Assembly: GCF_023028225.1 (NCBI RefSeq)
Contig: NZ_CP095484.1
Location: 45,718-109,717, forward strand
Direction: 5' to 3'
Source of the DNA: Halorientalis litorea
GTDB lineage: Archaea > Halobacteriota > Halobacteria > Halobacteriales > Haloarculaceae
DNA: 64,000 bases
Every line of letters starts with the position of its first letter. Within the stretch, counting starts at the first letter, position 1. Positions 17,099 to 26,416 of this stretch are shown here, piece by piece. Both the position numbers and the translations under genes were made by a program. The notes under the pieces were generated by a model. It saw nothing but the letters and a program-made list of their open reading frames with translations, did no database searches and had not been told where the DNA came from.

Positions 17099-18042
17099 TG
17101 ATAGATCCGGATCAAATCGACTTCGTCAACGAGATCATCGACAAGCCTGCTGTCGAGCCGTTTCTGAGGGCAGAGTACGATAATGAGTGGGAAGAACAGC
17201 TTTTCGTCGATACAGTTCTTGTACCTGTCTATCTCGCGAAAAACCTCTCAGAATCAGAATATAACTCTCTGATGTCGGACGAACTGGTGAACTATGCTGC
17301 TTCGTTCTATGAACGATCTCGAATCTATCATTCGTTTTGGTCGGACTGGATTTCTTGGTATAGGGACGACGTTCAGAAACCGTATACTACAGCTCGTTCG
17401 GGTATCCATCTCTTTGCACCGATATATGCGCAAGAGTTGGAAGGGCCCCTGCGTTATCAGATCTCTGCTCTGACTGATCTCCTAAACACCTACCGAGGAA
17501 ATTACGGTGATTGGTCGGAGAGAATGTACGACGGCGATGAACGTCGGTATGTTCCTAGTGCTCTAAGCGATTGTATCCAGATCTCTCGACAATTGCACGG
17601 CTCTTCTGATAACGATGAACTGAACCAAGGGTTCGAGAATCTGACTTCGTCCCTAATTTTACTTGCCCAGCACGAATCATTCGCTGAGCAACACGAGCAG
17701 GATATCGATTTCAGTAGCGTCCTGCAGGAACACGAGACCGACGATCATCCAAATACTGGTGATGTTCGAAATGCTATCGCACATGCTAATTACTACCTTG
17801 ACTTCGAAGAAGCATTTGAGTCAGATGAGAGAAATGTAGTCTTTGAATTGGGTGATCAGGAATTTTCCCTGAACGCTGATGGAGTGTTGTTGTATCTAGG
17901 AAAACAGCTTATGCTGAGCTACGCAATTAGTACAGGGATTACACTAGCTCTGTTCCATGCTTCTCTTGAAACAGATTCAGACGAGTATATCTCTATTCTC
18001 TGGAATGTCCTCCCCGGAAGCGTCGACCAATCCCTCTTGTAA
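17098..18042 (+). CDS. HEPN-motif protein coupled to methyltransferase copy 1 (candidate RNase)
   Basis: This is a 314-residue, largely helical protein. Its ATG shares one base with the methyltransferase stop (TAATG), so translation is probably coupled. Near the C-terminus it carries Arg224-Asn225-x3-His229 (VRNAIAHANYY), the Rx4-6H motif of HEPN ribonucleases with the frequent Asn after Arg. A hydrophobic helix follows at about 275-300, which may be a buried helix rather than a membrane span. HEPN proteins often cut RNA as toxins in defence systems. The family beyond the motif is not recognised, so an RNase role is inferred. A HEPN-like fold without catalysis is also possible. Confidence 0.6.
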   Translation: MIDPDQIDFVNEIIDKPAVEPFLRAEYDNEWEEQLFVDTVLVPVYLAKNLSESEYNSLMSDELVNYAASFYERSRIYHSFWSDWISWYRDDVQKPYTTARSGIHLFAPIYAQELEGPLRYQISALTDLLNTYRGNYGDWSERMYDGDERRYVPSALSDCIQISRQLHGSSDNDELNQGFENLTSSLILLAQHESFAEQHEQDIDFSSVLQEHETDDHPNTGDVRNAIAHANYYLDFEEAFESDERNVVFELGDQEFSLNADGVLLYLGKQLMLSYAISTGITLALFHASLETDSDEYISILWNVLPGSVDQSLL

Positions 18043-18226
18043 TCTCGTACCATTAGAATCTCTGAAGACAAGAGTTCCTTTCGTGGGCGACTAACCGACC
18101 TCTCGAGATGGCTTTCGGTACGATATACCAAAGAAAAACATAACTATGTTACTTATCTTGCTCTTTGAGGATTCTATATCGACTAATACGGTTTAATAGT
18201 AGATTCTACTCTAATCGAATACATAC

Positions 18227-18234
18227 TTTAATAA
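18227..18234 (+). promoter_or_regulatory. TATA-like box for the DUF499 ATPase gene
   Basis: TTTAATAA lies about 31 bases before the ATG at 18262, inside an AT-rich gap of 219 bases. It marks a transcription unit separate from the methyltransferase/HEPN pair. Confidence 0.5.
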
Positions 18235-18261
18235 GATGATCGGCCATCGTGTCGGGTATAC

Positions 18262-21200
18262 ATGAGCGCGGAAGGAACTCTCGATACCACAATCGACGAC
18301 GTGCTGACGCTCAGTCCAGAGCTCACCGAGGGGGATAGCCTCATCAAGGGCCAGATCCGCCTCTACGATGTCGACAGCGAGGCCGATACGCTGGAATCCG
18401 ACGCAGAGCGATTCTTCAACCGGACGCTGCTGACCGGTGGGCTAGAGGACTCCCTGAAGCGACTCCGAGACACTCGTCGGGGCGAGGACAACAACCGCCT
18501 CCACGAGATGTACGGTCCGTACGGGACCGGGAAGTCCCACCAGATGGTCGCGCTGTACCACTGCTTCAACTCGCCCGACGTGGTGGGCGACTGGGCTGAT
18601 GGCCGTATCGAAGGGCTTGGAGAAGCGCTCCCTGACGACGCGCTCCCGGTCGTAGTCTCTCTCCAGAAGGAGCAGTACGAGTACCTCTGGGAGCCACTGT
18701 TCGAACAGCTGGATTACGAACCGGATGAGGAAGAGTACGACGAGGAGGGTGGCTACCCGAGCATCGACGTCATCCAGGACGCGGTCGGCGATCGTACCGT
18801 CGCATTCTTCATGGACGAACTCGAGGACTGGTTCGGCTCGCTCAGCGGTCGCCGGAAAGACGCGAACCGCGGGTTCCTGCAAGCGCTCTTCGAGACGACG
18901 TCCCGTCCCAACACGGAACTGTTCGCATTCGTCTCCGTGCTTCGTGAGGGGTCTGACGTCCACGATATCCTGTCTCGCGAGCCCGAGCGTGTGCAGGTTA
19001 ACATGTCCAACCAGGTCGACATTCGGGACGTTCTCCGTCACCGTCTCGTCGACTCTATCCACGACCGCTCGGCGATGCGCACGCTCGTCGACCAGTACAT
19101 CGAAGCCTACGCGGACACTGATTACGTCAACCTTCCGGATGGCCTCCGCGAGGAGATGTACGACACCTACCCGTTCCACCCGATCCTCATCGATTCGCTG
19201 AAAACCCGCTACTTCGCGGAGACTGAGTCGGGGGCGACTCGGGGGATGCTGTATCTCTTCGCGAAGGTACTCGTTGATCAGCACCAAGATACTGACCTTC
19301 TCACGCACGGCGAGGTCGACGCTGTCGAGTACAACGACGAACTCACCCGCATCAACGTTGAACACTCCCGCCCCGACCGGTGTTACGACGACATCCGGGA
19401 ACGCCTCGCTGACGCCGATATCACCTACGGCCGACCCATCCTCAGCACTGTTCTCATCTACTCGCTCACGCCGGGGCTCGCTGAGGGCGCGACCACTTCC
19501 GACATCGTTATCGGAACCTACCACGCCGGCGACCGCATCAACGACATCATCGTCGACCTCGAACGTCTCCAAGGCGAAGTCTACCACCTCTGGCGCTCCG
19601 ACGACCGCTACGTCATCCGTGAGGATGAGAACCCGCGCTCGCTCGTAAAGAACGCCGCTCGAGACGTCGACGATGAAGACGCGATCGAGCTCGTTGGTGA
19701 CACCGTCGAAACACTATTCGGTTCAGGTGCACACGCGGTCGGCTTCAACGTCGACAGCGAACTCGAGAACGTCCCCGATAGCCAGAACATCAAAACCGTC
19801 GTGAAAAACGGTCCCTGGGATGCTGACAGCGTTGGTGAGATCATCAAGAATCAGCCTGCCGGTCGGCAGTGGCGGAACACGCTCGTGTTCGTTCAGCCCA
19901 AGAACGGCAAGACCATCTCGCCCACCTCGCAGCAGGAGAAGTTCCTCGGAAAGGCAAAAGAAGTCATCGGGGCAGAGATCCGCAAGGCGGACGAGAACCT
20001 TGCAGAGGAGATTCGCGAGGAGATCGCAAAGCTCCACGATGAGTACGAAGACGATCTCCTCGAACGCTTGGAGAGCGCCTACGGGGAGATCATCGACGGC
20101 GACGACCTTCTCAACGAGTTCGACTACGCGGCCGAGATGTCGCTGGAGAACTTCGTCGCCACCGAACCCGTCCTGAACGCCAGCAACATCGCCGCAGCAG
20201 CGGAGGCGGATCCCTTCGACCTCCAGCGTCACGTCTGGGACATCGTCCGCGATCGCCTCGATAACCGCTCCGAGACGACCATCGACGACATCTACGAGCA
20301 GTTCCTGATGGACCCGACGTATCCCATTCCGGGGAGCGCGCAGGCGGTCGTCAACGCCGTCGAGGACGGGCTCGGGGACAAGCCGATCCTCGCCCACGAT
20401 GGTAGTGGGTTCAAGGACGAACTCCGCGGGCTGAATCAGGACACGGTGCTCGTTCTGGAGAGCGACGTCGAGAAGTGGTCGACTGAGGAGGTCGAATCCG
20501 AACTTCGGGGGCGCTTCGGCGCCGGAACGAAGGAAGTCGACCTGGGATCGTTCGAACTCGATCTTCGCCAGCGAACCGACGTGTGGATTCACGACCAAGA
20601 CCCGGAAGACGCCGTCAAGATGGCTGCTGGGCGGCTGGCAAACGAAGACCACTACGTCCTTGTCAGCGGCAGTGAAATCCTCGACAAAGTTCGCTCTGAC
20701 GCGACGCTCCGAGACGTCTCGGATGCTGAGACGCTCGGTGCAAACGAGATTCGTGACCGTATCGAGGAGACGGTTGATGCCGCCGGCGAAGCCGACACCA
20801 GTCAGGTTCTTACGACCATCCGAAATGACGCTGAGGTCTACCTCCCGCAAGACGATACCGAGTCCGCATTCCGAAGCGCAGTAAGTGCGCTTCTGGCGGA
20901 TGGATACAAACTCAAAACCGGGGGTGACTACGTCAGTACCCTCGGTGATCGTGACCCCACGTCCGTCGTCCTCGCGCCGATGGTTCCCGAGGACATCGGC
21001 GAACGGATTCTGAACTATATCGGCGACCTCGATGAGGAAGCCACCTTCCAGGTGCAGTCGATTCAGAGTGAATGCGCTGCGGGACAGCCCGAGGCGGCGG
21101 TCAAGCACTTCCTGCTCGCAAACCTCGGAAAGGAGGACCCGCACTACGTTGTCGGCGCGACTGGCTCAGAGGATCCGGCAGACTGGTTCCCCGGCGCTGG

Positions 21201-21498
21201 GTTCCGCATCCCGCCGGAAGAGGGCTGGACCTTCGAATACCAGGGTGACAGCCCGGCGGAGATGCGCCAGGAGTGGAACGAATCACACGAATCTGGCTCC
21301 GTCTCCTACGGATCGCTGTCGTTCAACACCGATGGCGAGGGCGCAGTGCCGGGCGGTCTCCAAGGGGTTGCTGAGTTCCAGCAGGCACATACGGATCTGC
21401 AACTCGAACTCGGGCAATCTCACGAGATCGTCGCCGACATTCTGGAGAATATCCCTGAGTCTGCCACGAGCATTGACATCACCATCCAGTTCGAATGA
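18262..21498 (+). CDS. DUF499 (COG1483) AAA+ ATPase, related to BrxC/PglY
   Basis: This 1078-residue protein has Walker A GPYGTGKS (85-92) and Walker B FFMDELEDW (Asp185), with VFVQPKNGKT around 548. A long C-terminal part follows, including several winged-helix-like stretches. DUF499 proteins are large ATPases found in BREX/Pgl systems and next to DUF1156 methyltransferases in archaeal defence islands. The methyltransferase copy 2 starts 39 bases downstream, the arrangement expected for this pair. The DNA is GC-rich with codon use like haloarchaeal chromosomal genes, unlike methyltransferase copy 1. It may control target DNA remodelling or communicate self/non-self status; the mechanism is unknown for the family. 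Confidence 0.82.
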   Translation: MSAEGTLDTTIDDVLTLSPELTEGDSLIKGQIRLYDVDSEADTLESDAERFFNRTLLTGGLEDSLKRLRDTRRGEDNNRLHEMYGPYGTGKSHQMVALYHCFNSPDVVGDWADGRIEGLGEALPDDALPVVVSLQKEQYEYLWEPLFEQLDYEPDEEEYDEEGGYPSIDVIQDAVGDRTVAFFMDELEDWFGSLSGRRKDANRGFLQALFETTSRPNTELFAFVSVLREGSDVHDILSREPERVQVNMSNQVDIRDVLRHRLVDSIHDRSAMRTLVDQYIEAYADTDYVNLPDGLREEMYDTYPFHPILIDSLKTRYFAETESGATRGMLYLFAKVLVDQHQDTDLLTHGEVDAVEYNDELTRINVEHSRPDRCYDDIRERLADADITYGRPILSTVLIYSLTPGLAEGATTSDIVIGTYHAGDRINDIIVDLERLQGEVYHLWRSDDRYVIREDENPRSLVKNAARDVDDEDAIELVGDTVETLFGSGAHAVGFNVDSELENVPDSQNIKTVVKNGPWDADSVGEIIKNQPAGRQWRNTLVFVQPKNGKTISPTSQQEKFLGKAKEVIGAEIRKADENLAEEIREEIAKLHDEYEDDLLERLESAYGEIIDGDDLLNEFDYAAEMSLENFVATEPVLNASNIAAAAEADPFDLQRHVWDIVRDRLDNRSETTIDDIYEQFLMDPTYPIPGSAQAVVNAVEDGLGDKPILAHDGSGFKDELRGLNQDTVLVLESDVEKWSTEEVESELRGRFGAGTKEVDLGSFELDLRQRTDVWIHDQDPEDAVKMAAGRLANEDHYVLVSGSEILDKVRSDATLRDVSDAETLGANEIRDRIEETVDAAGEADTSQVLTTIRNDAEVYLPQDDTESAFRSAVSALLADGYKLKTGGDYVSTLGDRDPTSVVLAPMVPEDIGERILNYIGDLDEEATFQVQSIQSECAAGQPEAAVKHFLLANLGKEDPHYVVGATGSEDPADWFPGAGFRIPPEEGWTFEYQGDSPAEMRQEWNESHESGSVSYGSLSFNTDGEGAVPGGLQGVAEFQQAHTDLQLELGQSHEIVADILENIPESATSIDITIQFE

Positions 21499-21537
21499 CG
21501 CGCAGCTTCAAATACGAAGACGGAACCACCAGCTATC

Positions 21538-24171
21538 ATGTCTGACCCGGACGCAAACTCGCGGGATACGCTCCCTATCGAGCGGGGGTTCCCCATCGAG
21601 CAGGTGAACGACCTCGCTGACCGCGAGGGCCGCGCTAAGATGTACTACCGACCGCTGTCCACGATGCACAAGTGGTGGGCTAGACGGCTCGGGAGCGTGT
21701 TCAGGGCGATCTCGTTGTACTCGTTAGTCGACGATCCTAGCGCTGTCGAAATCCATAGTGCAGACCAGGAAAATCTGAACCTTTCCGATTTCGGCGACGG
21801 CGATACAAAAGACACCACCACCGAGGATCTCGCTCAACTCATCGAGTCGGTCAGTCTCACTGAACCAGACGCGCTCTGGGAGCTGTACCCGAAAGACGTT
21901 CGCGTCGACGGGAAGACCGTCCTTGACCCGTTCATGGGTGGTGGAACGAGCCTCATGGAGGCCATCCGATTCGGGGCAGCCGTAACCGGTGTCGATCTGA
22001 ATCCTGTCGCGTGGTTTATTTCAAAAAAGAGTCTGGAGGCTCACGAGGTCGATGCCGACGAGCTGCAACAGGCCTTCGACGATGTCCGAGCGACCGTCGC
22101 AGACGAACTCCAGTCTCACTATGAGACTACCTGTCCTCACGACGAGGACCACGTTGCTGACGTCGTGTATGCGCTCTGGGTACGGAAGCTAGACTGCACT
22201 TCCTGTGGCGAGACGATTCCACTGTTCAAAGATTACCGCGTCGCGAACGGTCGCTACGAGGACGACGACAAATACAACGTCTACTGCCCGAACTGTGAGT
22301 CCGTCTTTCTAACTGACGACTACCAAACAGAGTCCGTTTGTACGGAATGTGGCTACGAGTACATCCCGGCGAACGGTCCAGTCTCTCGAGGCGGTAACTA
22401 TGGATGCCCGTCGTGCGGTCTGCAGTATCCAATCGTCGATGCGATCGCCGACGGACAGTCATACGCAGAGGACCTCTACGCGATCGAATACTACTGTACG
22501 GAGTGTGAGGACGAAGGCAAGGATCGAGCGACGTTCAAGGGCTTCACCGCGGCAACTGAGAAAGATCGTACTCAGTTCGACCGCGCTAGCGAGGCGTGGC
22601 ACTCTGCAGAGGAGTTAGATGCGTATATCCCTCAGAGTGAAATTCCTGAAGGTGCGATCACGGCAGCGTCCGGCATCAATGGAAACGATGTCTTCCGCCA
22701 CGGCTACGAGACGTGGTCGGACATGTTCAACGATCGCCAGCTCTACTGTCTTTCGACGCTGCTCTCGGCCATCGATGACGTCGAAGACCAGACCGTCAAG
22801 GAGTATCTCCTCCTCGCTTTCAGCGACTCTCTGATGTTCCAGAATAACTTCGCCCTCTACAATATCTCCGGGACCAAAATAGAGGGAATCTTCAGACAGA
22901 ACTCCTACCAACCTCAAGTCGAATATGCGGAAAACAACGTCTGGGGAACGAGAGCTGGGCGAGGCACGTTCAAGAATACGTGGGAGAAAATCGTCAACGC
23001 CGTTGAGTTCGCCCATCAGCCCACGGAGCGGTACCTCGAAGATGGAGAACTCAAACAGACGGATTCGTTTGAGAACCCGGTTGGGGGCGAATATACACTC
23101 CACCAAGGCGATGTCCGGGACGTTGAGCTTGAATCGGAGTATGACGCCATCATCACTGATCCCCCGTACTACGACAACGTCGTCTATTCGGAGGTCTCAG
23201 ACTTCTTCTACGTCTGGCAACGGCTGCTTCTCTCGGATGAATACGCCTGCTTTACCCCCGAAACGACGCCTCGCGAAGAGAGCATCGTCTCGAACCCGGC
23301 TATCGACAAGGACGGAGCTACCTTCGAGAGGGAGCTCAAGCAATCGTTCTCTCGGATGCGGGACGTACTGAAGGACGACGGCGTACTCACGTTCACGTAT
23401 CGGCACAGTGGAATCGAGTCCTGGGGGGCGCTCCTCGAGTCTCTGTGCGACGAAGGATTTGACGTGACTGCGACGTATCCGATCTCGGCCAATCTCAGCG
23501 AGTTCGTAATGGGCGACGAACTCTCCTTCAGCGTGATCGTGGTCGCACGACCGATGACGGATCGCGACCCGATCAGCTGGGCTGCGCTTCGACGACAGAT
23601 GTACAGGACCGCCCAGCGAACGGAGGAGGAGATTCAGGAGGGACAAACCATCTCCGAAGGCGATATCAGCGTCGTCAAACTCGGACGGTGTTTCCGAGAA
23701 TATTCCAAACACCACGGCAAGGTCCATCGTGAGGGGTCCGTTATGTCCGCGACTGACGTTGTCGCCGGGATGTACGACATCATCGCTGGTGATGATGGTG
23801 TCTCCCCCGACGAAATCTACCTGAGCCTCCTGTCGATGGGAGAGCCCACGTTTAATGATGTGAACCGTTTGTGTCGGGGAACTGGAGTCAGCCCAAAGGA
23901 CCTCCAGGAACGGGCGTTTTTCGACACCACAGATGGCTTCACGTTATTGCGGTGGCACGATGAGCAGCGGATGGCTTACCTCCAAGCGAAAGCCCCTGAC
24001 GAACTCTCTGCTCTCGAGCGGGTACAGCTCCTCCGATACGCTGCTGATGAGGAGACCAAACCTAGGGAAGAGAGCCGCGAATTGGAGGTCACAGGAGAAA
24101 TGATGGACGTAGCATCCGAACTTGCGGACATCACTGGGGACGAGACGTTCCGTCAGATCCTCAGAGACTAA
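21538..24171 (+). CDS. Zn-ribbon adenine DNA methyltransferase, DUF1156/COG1743 type, copy 2
   Basis: This is an 877-residue protein. It shares LPIERGFPIEQVNDLA, MHKWWARR, SAM motif DPFMGGGT (130-137), the same series of CxxC zinc ligands (about 197-320) and catalytic DPPYYDN (541-547) with copies 1 and 3. The segment at about 425-460 differs sharply from them (FALYNISGTKIEG), making it a candidate target-recognition region. The C-terminus is also distinct, ending ITGDETFRQILRD. Unlike the others it is uniformly GC-rich. It lies 39 bases after the DUF499 ATPase gene and 35 bases before a small gene, so these form an operon. All methyltransferase motifs look intact. Confidence 0.86.
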   Translation: MSDPDANSRDTLPIERGFPIEQVNDLADREGRAKMYYRPLSTMHKWWARRLGSVFRAISLYSLVDDPSAVEIHSADQENLNLSDFGDGDTKDTTTEDLAQLIESVSLTEPDALWELYPKDVRVDGKTVLDPFMGGGTSLMEAIRFGAAVTGVDLNPVAWFISKKSLEAHEVDADELQQAFDDVRATVADELQSHYETTCPHDEDHVADVVYALWVRKLDCTSCGETIPLFKDYRVANGRYEDDDKYNVYCPNCESVFLTDDYQTESVCTECGYEYIPANGPVSRGGNYGCPSCGLQYPIVDAIADGQSYAEDLYAIEYYCTECEDEGKDRATFKGFTAATEKDRTQFDRASEAWHSAEELDAYIPQSEIPEGAITAASGINGNDVFRHGYETWSDMFNDRQLYCLSTLLSAIDDVEDQTVKEYLLLAFSDSLMFQNNFALYNISGTKIEGIFRQNSYQPQVEYAENNVWGTRAGRGTFKNTWEKIVNAVEFAHQPTERYLEDGELKQTDSFENPVGGEYTLHQGDVRDVELESEYDAIITDPPYYDNVVYSEVSDFFYVWQRLLLSDEYACFTPETTPREESIVSNPAIDKDGATFERELKQSFSRMRDVLKDDGVLTFTYRHSGIESWGALLESLCDEGFDVTATYPISANLSEFVMGDELSFSVIVVARPMTDRDPISWAALRRQMYRTAQRTEEEIQEGQTISEGDISVVKLGRCFREYSKHHGKVHREGSVMSATDVVAGMYDIIAGDDGVSPDEIYLSLLSMGEPTFNDVNRLCRGTGVSPKDLQERAFFDTTDGFTLLRWHDEQRMAYLQAKAPDELSALERVQLLRYAADEETKPREESRELEVTGEMMDVASELADITGDETFRQILRD

Positions 24172-24206
24172 CGTATTTCACACTCCTGTGAGACGTTCGT
24201 GATGAC

Positions 24207-24602
24207 ATGAGTGATATCGACGCAGTGGCGGGCATGTACAACATCATCGTGAGCAGTGAACGAGAGTCCGCCGAGTATCGAGTTCCCATCGAAGAGTTCG
24301 TGACGAAGCTCGAGAATCGAGATCTCCCCGACGAAATCTGCGTAGCAGGTCTTGAAGAAGTCCTTACCGAAGATGAGGACCTCCGCGATCAGCTGGTTTC
24401 TGCGATGCGGCAAGAGATGGATTATCTCAACAGCCAGCGCCCGTTACCAGCGATTCAGTTCGTCGTCGACGGTGATATCCAAGGTGCTGGTGACTCGTTC
24501 GACGTCGAAATCGATGATGAATTCCACTCCTTGGAGCCAATTTTTGGTCGGCAAATCAAGAAACGGGATTCCGGATGGCTCGTTGCGCCGTTTCGCGTGT
24601 AG
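24207..24602 (+). CDS. Small acidic protein with a methyltransferase-like N-terminal segment
   Basis: This 131-residue protein begins MSDIDAVAGMYNIIVS. That closely resembles the segment SATDVVAGMYDIIAG of the upstream methyltransferase (about residue 737 of copy 2), suggesting shared ancestry of that segment. The middle is helical and acidic and the end is beta-rich. No catalytic motif is seen and the family is not recognised. It is the last gene of the DUF499/methyltransferase operon and converges with the McrC-like gene, 14 bases away. It may be an accessory or specificity subunit, or a remnant of a duplicated C-terminus. Confidence 0.55.
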   Translation: MSDIDAVAGMYNIIVSSERESAEYRVPIEEFVTKLENRDLPDEICVAGLEEVLTEDEDLRDQLVSAMRQEMDYLNSQRPLPAIQFVVDGDIQGAGDSFDVEIDDEFHSLEPIFGRQIKKRDSGWLVAPFRV

Positions 24603-24616
24603 CACCCGTCACCGGT

Positions 24617-26416
24617 TCACATCAGGGGGAATGGCCCTTCCGTGCTTACTGAGGTACCCTCCTGGTCCGATCTGAGGAAGTGCAGGGTCACAGTCCCGTG
24701 GTCTTCGTTCCCGTCAGGATCGTATATCGGGATACACGTCGTCTCGTGTTGCGGGTATTTTGGATGGTCTTCCTCATCGCTCTTTGTGCACGCCTCTTTG
24801 ATTCGGGACTTCGTCCACTGGCCCTGATTTTCTAGTTCCGGTTTGTTTGGTCCGTAGGACGCGAATGCAATCGCCGCGATGACCCGGTCAGCGAACGTAG
24901 CGGGATTGCTGATGCTGAATGGACCGTTCGTATCGTGAACCTCCGAGAGGGCCTCCTCTGAGACGCCACTGAGGCTGAGGTGTGCATCGGAAGTCGCCTC
25001 GAAAACATGGAGTTCAGGATACGTAATCGCGAGCGTTTCCAGGATGTACTTTCGGATGACCTCCTCGTAGTCCTCGCAAGTGAAGTCGCCGTCCGGTGAG
25101 ACGACCTCTATTTCTGCCCCAGTGTGTTGTACGGGAAGTCGAACATTGCGATACTGCGGGCAGAGGAAAGCCATCCGGTCAGTCTCCGTGAGATAGGCGT
25201 ACGCGAACATCCTCGACCGGGATGCAGACTCGTTAGCTGGATTCTTGCCCGCTTGATAGTACTTGGAGTCAAGCACCGCGAGCGTTTGGTCTCCGTCTGT
25301 GAGGAGATGGTCGGGTTGGTGGCGAGCTTCAGAGTTCCCAGCGAAGGGATAAATCGGCGGCTCAGGCTTGCATTTGACCTCCGATAGCTGATCCAGGTAG
25401 TCAATCTGGCGTAGGGAGTCCACTTTCCGGTTAAGGACCCGATTGGAGTAATCCTGGAACAGTTTATTCATGCTCAGCGCATAGTCGACGAGGAGTTCCT
25501 CCGGGCCACCCCCAGCCTGTCCGAGCAGCGTCGACGAAAGAATCGATTGACTAGTGTGGAACGCTCGACGGTAGTAATGACGTTGTCGGGGGAGATCCTG
25601 GAGGGAGAGGCGACGATATCCCCCGATTTCCTTCTGGCTACTCTGGATGCCCAGCTCCTCCATTCGTTCAACCTCCTGATGAACCATGGAGAGGAGCACA
25701 TCCTGACGGGGGTGCTGATGGCCGTTCTGATCCTGCTGGAGCAGCCTGAGGAGCAGCTTTCCAGCCATATGGATTGCCGAATTCACAGGGTTAGCGTACT
25801 CGACCTGTGTTTCAATCCAGGTCGGAGCCAGGTTCCCCGTTGCGTGATTCATCAGCGTCTGCTCGACGTCGATTGAACCTAGTCCTTCGAACCCGTCCCG
25901 GCGACGAATATTGAGATCCCGAATGAATCCCTTGCGGCGGATCGTTCGGACACCATGAACGTAGTTGATCGCCAGGATGGCGATAATGCGAGCGGATTCA
26001 ACGCCGCTTGACACCAGCTCGTCGAGCGGTACTCCGTAATGAGACTGCGTCCTGTCGATGTCGTAGACCGTAAGGAGCATCTGAATGACGTGCTCCCAGT
26101 CGACCTTGGGTTCGACCTGGACGCTCATCCCCGGGACGAGCCTCACAATGCCGACGACGTCTGAGGGCTCAACGTGGAGTGTGTCATCCACGAGGCGTAC
26201 TGAAAGGACTTGTAACGCATCCGACTCGGAATTTCGCCCGGATCGAGTTCGTAGTCGGGGGCGCTTCTTGACAAATTTGCTCCCCTCGCGAACGAAGTTC
26301 GCCGCCCGAAGTTCGTTATTGATCGTATCCGGATCGCAGTCCTCGATGATGAGCTTTCGATTCTCCTGGACGGAGCAGAGGGATGTACCGTAGTCGTAGC
26401 GGACAGCGTTACTCAT
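24617..26416 (-). CDS. McrC-like nuclease of a second McrBC-type pair
   Basis: This is a 599-residue protein, longer than typical McrC. The N-terminal part contains the McrC-like VQVEPKVDWEHVIQML (about 99-114). The nuclease core has MNKLFQDYSNRVL (316-328), QPDHLL (Asp369) and LDSKYY (Asp383-x-Lys385), a complete PD-(D/E)xK set. About 200 extra C-terminal residues follow without a known motif. Its start overlaps the stop of the AAA gene by 8 bases, the standard ATPase-then-nuclease order. It should cut DNA under control of the partner ATPase. The target is unknown, and divergence from the McrC at 11412 suggests a different specificity. Confidence 0.75.
   Translation of the reverse strand: MSNAVRYDYGTSLCSVQENRKLIIEDCDPDTINNELRAANFVREGSKFVKKRPRLRTRSGRNSESDALQVLSVRLVDDTLHVEPSDVVGIVRLVPGMSVQVEPKVDWEHVIQMLLTVYDIDRTQSHYGVPLDELVSSGVESARIIAILAINYVHGVRTIRRKGFIRDLNIRRRDGFEGLGSIDVEQTLMNHATGNLAPTWIETQVEYANPVNSAIHMAGKLLLRLLQQDQNGHQHPRQDVLLSMVHQEVERMEELGIQSSQKEIGGYRRLSLQDLPRQRHYYRRAFHTSQSILSSTLLGQAGGGPEELLVDYALSMNKLFQDYSNRVLNRKVDSLRQIDYLDQLSEVKCKPEPPIYPFAGNSEARHQPDHLLTDGDQTLAVLDSKYYQAGKNPANESASRSRMFAYAYLTETDRMAFLCPQYRNVRLPVQHTGAEIEVVSPDGDFTCEDYEEVIRKYILETLAITYPELHVFEATSDAHLSLSGVSEEALSEVHDTNGPFSISNPATFADRVIAAIAFASYGPNKPELENQGQWTKSRIKEACTKSDEEDHPKYPQHETTCIPIYDPDGNEDHGTVTLHFLRSDQEGTSVSTEGPFPLM

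Noticed and set aside
18442..19587. 381-codon minus-strand frame
   Set aside because: It is antisense to the same ATPase gene, with low-complexity Val/Asp/Arg composition and no motif.
19723..21144. 473-codon open frame on the minus strand
   Set aside because: It is fully antisense to the DUF499 ATPase gene, which has clear motifs. GC-rich haloarchaeal codon use gives long empty antisense frames.
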